Positions 1 through 7,424 of a stretch of 23,247 nt of DNA are shown in pieces. Each line of letters opens with the position of its first letter. Positions within the stretch are counted from its first letter, which is position 1. Origin of the DNA: an uncultured Enterobacteriaceae bacterium (GTDB lineage: Bacteria > Pseudomonadota > Gammaproteobacteria > Enterobacterales > Enterobacteriaceae); assembly GCA_936920625.1 (NCBI GenBank), contig CAKZHC010000028.1, positions 1 through 23,247 of the forward strand. The letters run 5' to 3'. The notes below the pieces were generated by a model. That model worked only from the letters and a program-made list of their open reading frames with translations, searched no databases and was not told where the DNA came from. The translations under genes and the position numbers were made by a program.

Positions 1-77
<77 letters not shown>

Positions 78-806
78 TTAATTATCATCACGCCGCATGT
101 GTAACAGGTAATTAACGTCGACATTGCGCCCAAGAAAAAAGCGCCCGGAGAACGGGTTATAGTGTAGCCCAGTAATATGGCACTCTGTTAATCCCGACTC
201 GTTAGCCCAGTTGAGCAGCTCTGCCGGGCGGATGAATTTTCTGAGCTCGTGCGTGCCACGAGGCACCAGACGCAGCAGGTATTCGGCACCAATAATCGCC
301 ATCAGCCAGGCCTTACCGTTACGGTTTATTGTCGAAAAAAATACCTGGCCGCCCGGTTTTACCAGTTTTGCACAAGAGGTTACTATTGAATATGGGTCAG
401 GAACATGCTCGAGTAGCTCCATACAGGTTACAATATCATAGCTGTCAGGGTAGTTTGCAGCGTGCTCTTCAATTGTTTCTCTGACATAATTGATTTTCAG
501 GTTAGCTTCCTGAGCGTGCAGACGTGCCACTTCCAGTGGCTCTTGCGCCATATCAAGCCCGGTAACATCAGCGCCTGAGCGCGCCATACTTTCACTCAGA
601 ATACCGCCACCACACCCTACATCCAGCACTTTTTTACCAAATAGCCCCTCAGCACGGGATGCAATATATTCCAGCCGCACGGGATTAATGAGATGTAACG
701 GCTTAAATTCTCCATTCATATCCCACCAGCGATCCGCCAGCGCGGCAAATTTGGCGATTTCATTGTCATCGACATTCAGTGGGCGGGCGGGCAGTTTAGT
801 ATTCAT
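78..806 (-). CDS. ubiG: Ubiquinone biosynthesis O-methyltransferase UbiG
   Basis: UbiG is the S-adenosylmethionine (SAM)-dependent methyltransferase that performs both O-methylation steps of ubiquinone synthesis at the inner membrane. The 242-residue product matches the family length (240 in E. coli) and aligns throughout. Visible features are the N-terminal FAALADRWWD segment, the SAM motif I VLDVGCGGGILSE near residues 60-72, the post-I acidic residue in GLDM, CMELLEHVPDP near 130, VKPGG, and the C-terminal HITGLHYNP. The gene is divergent from gyrA, the classical enterobacterial arrangement. Its stop codon abuts the heptamer repeat. The Shine-Dalgarno sequence before the ATG is poor. No sign of decay is seen. 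Confidence 0.97.
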   Translation of the reverse strand: MNTKLPARPLNVDDNEIAKFAALADRWWDMNGEFKPLHLINPVRLEYIASRAEGLFGKKVLDVGCGGGILSESMARSGADVTGLDMAQEPLEVARLHAQEANLKINYVRETIEEHAANYPDSYDIVTCMELLEHVPDPYSIVTSCAKLVKPGGQVFFSTINRNGKAWLMAIIGAEYLLRLVPRGTHELRKFIRPAELLNWANESGLTECHITGLHYNPFSGRFFLGRNVDVNYLLHMRRDDN

Positions 807-911
807 TGAGGTTTGTCATTCTTTTCAATCGTGCCACGAGTATAGCGCGTTCACGATTAAATGGGCAGTGACTATCGATCATGCTTTTGTAAGGTAAATC
901 GATGCTTTTCG

Positions 912-940
912 TTCACCCACCCGGTGCAACGTGCTATAAT
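912..940 (+). promoter_or_regulatory. gyrA promoter
   Basis: A perfect TATAAT at 935-940 lies 17 bp after a weak TTCACC (912-917), about 45 bp before the gyrA start codon. The bases after the -10 element (TTTCGCACC, then AATCCGG) resemble the E. coli gyrA start region from memory. A strong -10 with a poor -35 fits the supercoiling-sensitive gyrase promoter; that regulation is known for E. coli and inferred here. Confidence 0.75.
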
Positions 941-987
941 TTCGCACCTTATTAATCCGGGAAAACTGAATTAAGGAAAGCGCCTCC

Positions 988-3624
988 ATGAGCGATCTGG
1001 CCAGAGAAATCACACCGGTCAATATTGAAGAAGAGTTGAAAAACTCCTATTTGGATTACGCAATGTCGGTGATTGTAGGCCGGGCGTTGCCGGATGTTCG
1101 TGATGGGCTCAAGCCGGTTCATCGGCGAGTACTCTTTGCTATGAACGTACTGGGCAATGACTGGAACAAGCCCTATAAAAAATCGGCACGCATTGTCGGG
1201 GATGTGATTGGTAAGTACCATCCCCATGGCGATTCCGCAGTTTACGATACCATAGTACGCATGGCTCAGTCTTTCTCTCTGCGTTATATGCTGGTTGATG
1301 GCCAGGGAAACTTTGGTTCGATTGATGGAGATTCAGCCGCAGCAATGCGATATACCGAAGTCCGCATGGCTAAAATTGCTCACGAGCTGCAGGCGGACCT
1401 CGAAAAAGAGACGGTAGACTTCGTGCCAAACTACGATGGCACGGAACAGATTCCGGAAGTGATGCCAACCCGCGTTCCGAACCTGTTAATTAATGGCGCC
1501 ACGGGGATTGCTGTGGGTATGGCGACCAATATCCCCCCCCACAACCTGACAGAAGTCATTAACGGCTGTCTTGCTTACATCGATGATGAAAATATCTCTG
1601 TTGAAGGATTAATGGAGTATATTTCAGGGCCAGATTTTCCCACGGCAGCTATCATTAATGGTCGTCGTGGTATTGAAGAAGCCTACCGCACCGGGCGTGG
1701 CAAGGTGTATATTCGCGCCCGTGGCGAAGTGCAAACGGATGCTAATACAGGCCGTGAAACCATTATTATCCATGAAATCCCTTACCAGGTTAACAAAGCG
1801 CGGCTGGTCGAAAAAATTGCTGAGCTGGTAAAAGATAAACGCATAGAAGGCATCAGTGGATTACGTGATGAATCCGATAAAGATGGCATGCGCATCGTCA
1901 TCGAGATCAAACGTGATGCTGTCGGCGAGGTGGTGCTCAATAACCTCTACTCATTGACTCAGCTACAGGTCTCCTTCGGTATTAATATGGTGGCGCTTTA
2001 TCAGGGCCAGCCTAACATCATGACGTTGAAGGAGATTCTGCAAGCGTTTGTTCGTCATCGTCGTGAAGTAGTGACCCGTCGTACCCTCTTTGAGCTGCGC
2101 AAAGCACGTGATCGTGCCCATATTCTTGAAGGTTTAGCGATAGCGCTGGTTAATATTGATCCTGTTATTGAAACAATTCGTCGTGCGCCCACGCCAGCGG
2201 AGGCGAAGCAGGCGTTGCTTTCACAGCCATGGGTACTGGGTAACATTGCTGCCATGCTGGAACAAACAGATGATAACATCGCCCGCCCAGAGTGGCTTCT
2301 GGAGCATTATGGTGTCCGCGATGGCCGCTATTATCTGACTGAACCTCAGGCACAGGCCATCCTCGATTTGCGGTTGCAGAAACTGACCGGCCTTGAGCAT
2401 GAAAAATTACTTGATGAGTACAAGACGTTGCTGGAACAGATCATGGGACTGGTCCACATTCTCGAGAATCCTGAACGGCTGATGGAAGTGATTCGCGAAG
2501 AGCTGATTGCGATTCGCGACCAGTTTGGTGACAAACGTCGCACTGAAATTACTGCTAATAGTGCTGATATTAACATTGAAGATTTAATAAATCAGGAAGA
2601 TGTAGTGGTAACGCTGTCCCATCAGGGTTATGTAAAATATCAGCCCCTGAGCGATTACGAAGCCCAGCGTCGTGGTGGTAAAGGCCGTAGCGCCGCCCGA
2701 ATCAAAGATGAGGACTTCATCGATCGGCTGCTGGTGGCCAACACGCATGATACTATCCTTTGTTTCTCCAGTCGGGGCCGTCTCTACTGGATGAAAGTGT
2801 ACCAGTTACCGGAAGCGAGTCGGGGTGCGCGTGGGCGGCCAATTATCAATTTATTGCCGCTTTCGTCCAGTGAGAGAATCACCGCTATTCTGCCAGTGCG
2901 CGAGTTCTCACAAGGTCTGAATATCTTCATGGCAACAGCAAATGGTACGGTTAAGAAAACAGCGCTAAGTGAATTCAGTCGTCCACGTAGTGCGGGTATT
3001 ATCGCTGTTAATTTGCGCGAAGATGATGAGCTGATTGGGGTAGCTCTTACTAACGGTCAGGATGAAGTGATGCTGTTTTCTACACAAGGAAAAGTGGTGC
3101 GCTTTAGTGAGCAGGCTGTACGTACTATGGGCCGTACCGCTTGTGGCGTAAATGGTATTAAACTGGTGAAAGGCGATCGGGTTGTCTCATTGATTGTACC
3201 GCGTGATGAAGGGGCTATCCTGACCGTAACGCAAAACGGCTATGGTAAGCGAACCCACCAATCTGAGTATCCTGTGCGTTCCCGTGCAACTCAGGGGGTT
3301 ATCTCTATAAAGGTGACGGAGCGTAATGGGCCGGTAGTGGGTGCGTTGCAGGTAGTGGAGAACGATCAGATTATGATGATAACTGATGCCGGTACTCTGG
3401 TGCGAACCCGTGTTTCGGAAGTCAGCGTAGTTGGCCGTAATACACAGGGGGTCATTCTTATCCGCACGGCCGAAGATGAAAATTTGGTTGCATTGCAGCG
3501 TGTAGCAGAACCTGTTGCAGAGGAAAATCTGGACATGATTGACGGTACTTTGCCCGAAGGTGAGGATGAGATTGAACCGGAAACTGATAATGACGAGCCT
3601 CCATTGAAAGAGGATGGGCAGTAA
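988..3624 (+). CDS. gyrA: DNA gyrase subunit A
   Basis: GyrA is the breakage-reunion subunit of DNA gyrase, which acts with GyrB to introduce negative supercoils. The 878 residues (875 in E. coli) align end to end: N-terminal MSDLAREITPVNIEEEL, catalytic Tyr122 in AAMRYTE, the quinolone-determining region HPHGDSAVYDTIVRMAQ with wild-type Ser83 and Asp87, the GyrA box QRRGGKG that starts the DNA-wrapping C-terminal domain, and an acidic tail. Residue 95 is Ser, where E. coli has Pro. The start ATG follows AAGGAAAGCGCCTCC. A run of eight C at 1533-1540 lies within codons for Ile-Pro-Pro-His and is intact. The neighbouring ubiG is divergent; a weak hairpin overlaps the stop codon and a second hairpin follows. 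Confidence 0.99.
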   Translation: MSDLAREITPVNIEEELKNSYLDYAMSVIVGRALPDVRDGLKPVHRRVLFAMNVLGNDWNKPYKKSARIVGDVIGKYHPHGDSAVYDTIVRMAQSFSLRYMLVDGQGNFGSIDGDSAAAMRYTEVRMAKIAHELQADLEKETVDFVPNYDGTEQIPEVMPTRVPNLLINGATGIAVGMATNIPPHNLTEVINGCLAYIDDENISVEGLMEYISGPDFPTAAIINGRRGIEEAYRTGRGKVYIRARGEVQTDANTGRETIIIHEIPYQVNKARLVEKIAELVKDKRIEGISGLRDESDKDGMRIVIEIKRDAVGEVVLNNLYSLTQLQVSFGINMVALYQGQPNIMTLKEILQAFVRHRREVVTRRTLFELRKARDRAHILEGLAIALVNIDPVIETIRRAPTPAEAKQALLSQPWVLGNIAAMLEQTDDNIARPEWLLEHYGVRDGRYYLTEPQAQAILDLRLQKLTGLEHEKLLDEYKTLLEQIMGLVHILENPERLMEVIREELIAIRDQFGDKRRTEITANSADINIEDLINQEDVVVTLSHQGYVKYQPLSDYEAQRRGGKGRSAARIKDEDFIDRLLVANTHDTILCFSSRGRLYWMKVYQLPEASRGARGRPIINLLPLSSSERITAILPVREFSQGLNIFMATANGTVKKTALSEFSRPRSAGIIAVNLREDDELIGVALTNGQDEVMLFSTQGKVVRFSEQAVRTMGRTACGVNGIKLVKGDRVVSLIVPRDEGAILTVTQNGYGKRTHQSEYPVRSRATQGVISIKVTERNGPVVGALQVVENDQIMMITDAGTLVRTRVSEVSVVGRNTQGVILIRTAEDENLVALQRVAEPVAEENLDMIDGTLPEGEDEIEPETDNDEPPLKEDGQ

Positions 3625-3642
3625 AGCTCCCGGCTTTATTTT
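3622..3642 (+). terminator. Possible terminator hairpin overlapping the gyrA stop codon
   Basis: TAAAGC (3622-3627) pairs perfectly with GCTTTA (3633-3638) across a five-base loop, followed by TTTTTA. The stem includes the stop codon. It is short, so it may only attenuate. Confidence 0.4.
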
Positions 3643-3659
3643 TACGCAAGGTAATATGT

Positions 3660-3691
3660 GAGTGGTGAGCAGTCGTGATGCCACTCTTTTT
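3660..3691 (+). terminator. Probable gyrA rho-independent terminator
   Basis: GAGTGG (3660-3665) is complementary to CCACTC (3681-3686), with possible G-U pairs extending inward, followed at once by a run of five T. It lies 36 bp after gyrA and before rcsC, which has its own long leader. Confidence 0.6.
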
Positions 3692-3816
3692 ATCCGGATT
3701 ATTTCCTGTGGTCTGAATTCAACTTCGTTTGCCTTTTATATACTGGTGTTTTACTGATGCTAAGGCTAATGTAACGGGATTCTGAATATGTCTCTTTATT
3801 CATCAGTGAGCAGAGT

Positions 3817-6693
3817 TTGAGTTATCCGGTTTCGTTTCGTACTACGCTGAGAATCTCCCGCTATTTGCTACGGGTGCTGGCGCTATTATTGTGGACGTTT
3901 GGTGTAGTACTAACAATCTTCTATATTATCAATATTATCCGAAATAAAGAGTCAGAAGTTTACCAGCAGTTTAACGTCAGTTATGGCCAGGCTGAGTGGT
4001 CCATGCGCCGTGCAACCAGTGTTACACAACAGCTTAAACTAGTTTCAGAGCATTTTCTCGCAGTCAACGATAACGATGTCAAAAAAAATGGCGCTAAAGG
4101 CTTAAATAACGGTCAGTATTTGTCTTTTTACTCTTCTCCCCGATTTTATCCGCTGTACCGTAGTTCTAACTGTGCAGATATGGAACGCAGCTGGCATAAT
4201 TCATTTAATTCTATGAGAAACTGGCTTCAGTACTGGGGAGCGACCCTTTCCTTCTCCTATAAACTAAACAGGATTGTTTTTTATAGTCTCTCGAACCGGT
4301 GTCTGTTTGAGCAAAATATAAGCGATACAGTATTTGATCATGATAATGTTGTGGCCGCTCTGCGTGAAAATGTGGAGAAAAAATATAACAGCAGGGAATA
4401 TACCCGTCCAAATAACCTGATATGGACTATGCCGGAAAGTCAGGCGGGAATATGGCGTTTTTATATGCTGGTACCCCTCTATAAGGAGAATGAGGTTGTA
4501 GCGCTGATGGGTAGTGAGCAGTACCTGCGCCCTGAGGATTTCCTCTTACCGGGAGCGTTGCCGATGGATGCGATACTGGTTGATCAGCAAAATAATCTTC
4601 TGTTGAGTTCTGTAACCGCAGGGGCGTTTAACCTCAGCGAATTATCAGCAGAGCCAACCTGGTTTGGTTACGTTAATAACTATAAACAATTGATATTAAA
4701 ACGGAAACTTGTTCCATCAGGTCTTAGTATCATCTACTCAACACCCACCTCAATTTTGTTCAGGCCGCTTAAAACGTTGGCCATCCATGCGTTATTACTG
4801 AACATTATCAGTGCGTTACTGCTCATGATTCTTACCTGGCTGTTTGATCGTCGTCTGTTTTTGCCTGCTTTCGAAAAAGCCCATCGTCTGGAAGAGCATG
4901 AGCAGTTAAATCGTAAAATCGTTGCCTCTGCGCCAGTAGGGATCTCTATTCTGCGCGTTAGTGATGGCAGCAATATTTTGAGTAATGAGCTGGCTCATAA
5001 TTATCTGAATATGTTGAGTCAGCAGGATCGACGGCAGTTAACAGAGATGATTTGTCGTCAGCGGGTAAATTTTGTTGATGTTATGACCGGCAGCAATACC
5101 AATCTGCAAATTAGCTTCGTGCACTCGCGCTATGCCAATGAAAGTGTAGCTATTTGTGTGCTGGTGGACGTCAGCGCCAGAGTCAAAATGGAGGAATCAC
5201 TTCAGGAGATGGCTCAGGCAGCAGAACAGGCAAGCCAGTCTAAGTCAATGTTTCTGGCCACTGTGAGTCATGAGTTGCGTACACCGTTATATGGCATTAT
5301 CGGGAATCTTGATTTGCTACAGACCCGAGCATTGCCGAAAGAGATCAATTCACTGGTTGCTGCCATGAATAGCTCCTCCGCGCTGTTACTGAAGATTATT
5401 AGCGATATCCTCGATTTTTCAAAAATTGAATCCGAGCAGTTGCGTATTGAGCCAAGGAAGTTTTCACCACGGGAAGTCATTAGCCACGTCACCGTCAACT
5501 ATTTATCTTTGATTGTCAAAAAACGCCTTGCGTTATACGTCCTGATTGATAGCAATGTTCCTGTGACTCTTGAGGGTGATGGCATGCGCCTGCAACAGGT
5601 TATATCCAATTTGTTGAGCAATGCCATTAAGTTTACACATATTGGCGGGGTCACTTTGCAGGTTTCTTCTGTGGATGGTTACTTGGTGATCGGGGTGCGC
5701 GATACTGGAGTGGGTATCCCGGTGCAAGAGATTCACCAGCTTTTCGACCCCTTTTTTCAGATTAGCACTGAAGCCCAGGGCCAGCGCAATTTTCAGGGTA
5801 CCGGACTGGGCCTTGCGATCTGTGAGAAGCTTATTAATATGATGGATGGTGATATTAAGGTGGAATCACAACCGGGTATGGGCAGTCAGTTTATTGTGCG
5901 CATTCCATTGTATAACAGCCGGGTGGAGATGCCTGTGCAGCATCCCGGACTGGCTAATAAACGCTGCTGGCTGGTAATGCATAACGACATACTGGCAACC
6001 TGGCTGATATCGCTGTTGACAGAATATGGCATCATGGCCTGCCGTGATGAGGGCATTTGTGCAACCAGCGGAGAGGTAGTAGTAAGCGACCATTCCTGCG
6101 ATGGAGCACAAAGTGCACTGGCTTTGATTTTGTTCGATAACCAGCATATTGGTGACCCGCTGGAGTATGAGAGTGGCAAATGGATAATCAGTACTGCCAC
6201 ACCCCATCTGCTCCCCACACTACTTGAGTATATTCATCAGGTGGGAATCGCACTACCCAGTGGTTCTTCACCACTATCGGCTATGCTTTCCGGGCCCGGC
6301 AGCAATGACGATATTTTGATTCTGGTCGTCGATGATCATCCTATCAATCGCATGTTGCTTTCTGAACAGTTAGGATCACTGGGGTACCGTGTCAAAACGG
6401 CACAGGATGGTATTGATGCGCTCAACCATATTAATCACATGGAGATGGATATTATTTTGACTGATGTCAACATGCCAAATATGGACGGCTATCTTTTGGC
6501 GCAACGTCTGCGTCAGCTTGACCAGGCTCTTCCAATTATCGGCGTTACGGCCAATGCGCTTGCTGAGGAGAAGCAACGTTGCATGGAAGCTGGTATGGAT
6601 GATTGTCTTGCGAAGCCTGTAACGCTGGAGATATTGCGTCAAATACTCTCACGTTATGCACAACAAGTGCGTGCCGGCAGGCTCAAGGTGTGA
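3817..6693 (+). CDS. rcsC: Hybrid sensor histidine kinase RcsC
   Basis: RcsC is the inner-membrane hybrid kinase of the Rcs envelope-stress phosphorelay; it passes phosphate through its own receiver to RcsD and then RcsB. The 958 residues (949 in E. coli) show a first membrane segment near 18-42, a periplasmic domain of about 275 residues, a second segment near 320-344, a PAS-like linker (SAPVGISILR), HisKA with His485 in SHELRTPLYG, an ATPase with N-box NLLSNAIKF near 597, G1 DTGVGIP near 629 and G2 GTGLGLAIC, the RcsC-specific ABL region, and a receiver from about 835 with phospho-acceptor Asp883 in DVNMPNMDGY. The TTG start is chosen because MSYPVSFRTTL matches the length and sequence of the E. 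coli N terminus; its ribosome site is poor. The periplasmic domain is the most diverged part. It converges on rcsB. Confidence 0.97.
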   Translation: MSYPVSFRTTLRISRYLLRVLALLLWTFGVVLTIFYIINIIRNKESEVYQQFNVSYGQAEWSMRRATSVTQQLKLVSEHFLAVNDNDVKKNGAKGLNNGQYLSFYSSPRFYPLYRSSNCADMERSWHNSFNSMRNWLQYWGATLSFSYKLNRIVFYSLSNRCLFEQNISDTVFDHDNVVAALRENVEKKYNSREYTRPNNLIWTMPESQAGIWRFYMLVPLYKENEVVALMGSEQYLRPEDFLLPGALPMDAILVDQQNNLLLSSVTAGAFNLSELSAEPTWFGYVNNYKQLILKRKLVPSGLSIIYSTPTSILFRPLKTLAIHALLLNIISALLLMILTWLFDRRLFLPAFEKAHRLEEHEQLNRKIVASAPVGISILRVSDGSNILSNELAHNYLNMLSQQDRRQLTEMICRQRVNFVDVMTGSNTNLQISFVHSRYANESVAICVLVDVSARVKMEESLQEMAQAAEQASQSKSMFLATVSHELRTPLYGIIGNLDLLQTRALPKEINSLVAAMNSSSALLLKIISDILDFSKIESEQLRIEPRKFSPREVISHVTVNYLSLIVKKRLALYVLIDSNVPVTLEGDGMRLQQVISNLLSNAIKFTHIGGVTLQVSSVDGYLVIGVRDTGVGIPVQEIHQLFDPFFQISTEAQGQRNFQGTGLGLAICEKLINMMDGDIKVESQPGMGSQFIVRIPLYNSRVEMPVQHPGLANKRCWLVMHNDILATWLISLLTEYGIMACRDEGICATSGEVVVSDHSCDGAQSALALILFDNQHIGDPLEYESGKWIISTATPHLLPTLLEYIHQVGIALPSGSSPLSAMLSGPGSNDDILILVVDDHPINRMLLSEQLGSLGYRVKTAQDGIDALNHINHMEMDIILTDVNMPNMDGYLLAQRLRQLDQALPIIGVTANALAEEKQRCMEAGMDDCLAKPVTLEILRQILSRYAQQVRAGRLKV

Positions 6694-6731
6694 ACATTAC
6701 CCGGTAAGCAAGTTATCATCGTATAGCCAGC

Positions 6732-6758
6732 GTTAGCCGGGCGATATATCCGGCTAAC
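6732..6758. terminator. Inverted repeat between convergent rcsC and rcsB
   Basis: GTTAGCCGG (6732-6740) pairs perfectly with CCGGCTAAC (6750-6758) around a nine-base AT-rich loop. It lies in the 79-bp gap between the two convergent stop codons, so it could end transcription from both sides, although neither strand has a good T tract. Confidence 0.55.
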
Positions 6759-6772
6759 TATCCAAAACTAAC

Positions 6773-7423
6773 TTACTCTTTATCGACAAGTTTGGAATTT
6801 ATGGAAGAGAGATAATTGAGCAAAGCGATGTCGTTATCCACACCCAATTTCATCATCGCCGATTTTTTCTGGCTGCTGATAGTTTTGATACTACGATTAA
6901 GTTTTTTGGCGATCTCAGTCACTAAAAAACCTTCAGCAAATAGCCGTAATACCTCGCTCTCTTTAGGCGACAGACGTTTATCGCCATAACCCCCGGCACT
7001 AATCTTTTCAAGTAATTTAGCAACACTATCTGGAGTATATCGCTTCCCTTTTTGTAGTGCTGCCAGTGCTTTTGGGAGATCAGTGGGGGCTCCCTGCTTA
7101 AGAACAATACCTTCGATATTCAGATCTAGCACCGAACTAAGAATAGCTGGATTGTTATTCATGGTGAGCACAATAATCGATAAATTTGGATAATGCCGCT
7201 TAATATATTTGATTAAGGTAATTCCATCTCCATATTTCTCTCCGGGCATAGAAAGGTCGGTAATCAGTACATTAGCATTTAGTTTGGACAGGCTGTTAAT
7301 AAGTGCTGTTGAGTCTTCAAACTCACCTACTACATTTACCCATTCAATCTGTTCCAGCGATTTACGAATACCGAACAAAACAATAGGATGATCATCGGCG
7401 ATAATTACGTTCAAATTGTTCAT
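6773..7423 (-). CDS. rcsB: Response regulator RcsB
   Basis: RcsB is the DNA-binding response regulator at the end of the Rcs phosphorelay. It controls capsule, motility, cell-division and small-RNA genes, alone or with partners such as RcsA. Starting at the ATG at 7423 gives 216 residues, exactly the E. coli length. The receiver has the acidic pair in IIADDHPIV, phospho-acceptor Asp56 in ITDLSMPG and Lys in VLKQGAP. The LuxR-type helix-turn-helix begins near 145 (KRLSPKESEVLRLFAEGF). A longer open frame to 7474 is rejected because the extra 17 residues match nothing in the family and overlap rcsD. The start lies one base after the rcsD stop (TGATATG), so translation is probably coupled. Identity to E. 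coli is very high except at the C-terminal tail. Confidence 0.99.
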   Translation of the reverse strand: MNNLNVIIADDHPIVLFGIRKSLEQIEWVNVVGEFEDSTALINSLSKLNANVLITDLSMPGEKYGDGITLIKYIKRHYPNLSIIVLTMNNNPAILSSVLDLNIEGIVLKQGAPTDLPKALAALQKGKRYTPDSVAKLLEKISAGGYGDKRLSPKESEVLRLFAEGFLVTEIAKKLNRSIKTISSQKKSAMMKLGVDNDIALLNYLSSINSKLVDKE

Positions 7424-7424
7424 A

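Noticed and set aside
1533..1540. Eight-C run in gyrA as a phase-variable site
   Set aside because: It encodes conserved Ile-Pro-Pro-His in frame, and gyrA is essential, so regulated slippage is implausible.
3187..3684. 165-codon minus-strand open frame across the 3' end of gyrA
   Set aside because: It is antisense to a fully conserved coding region, matches no family and has no ribosome site; it is a shadow frame.
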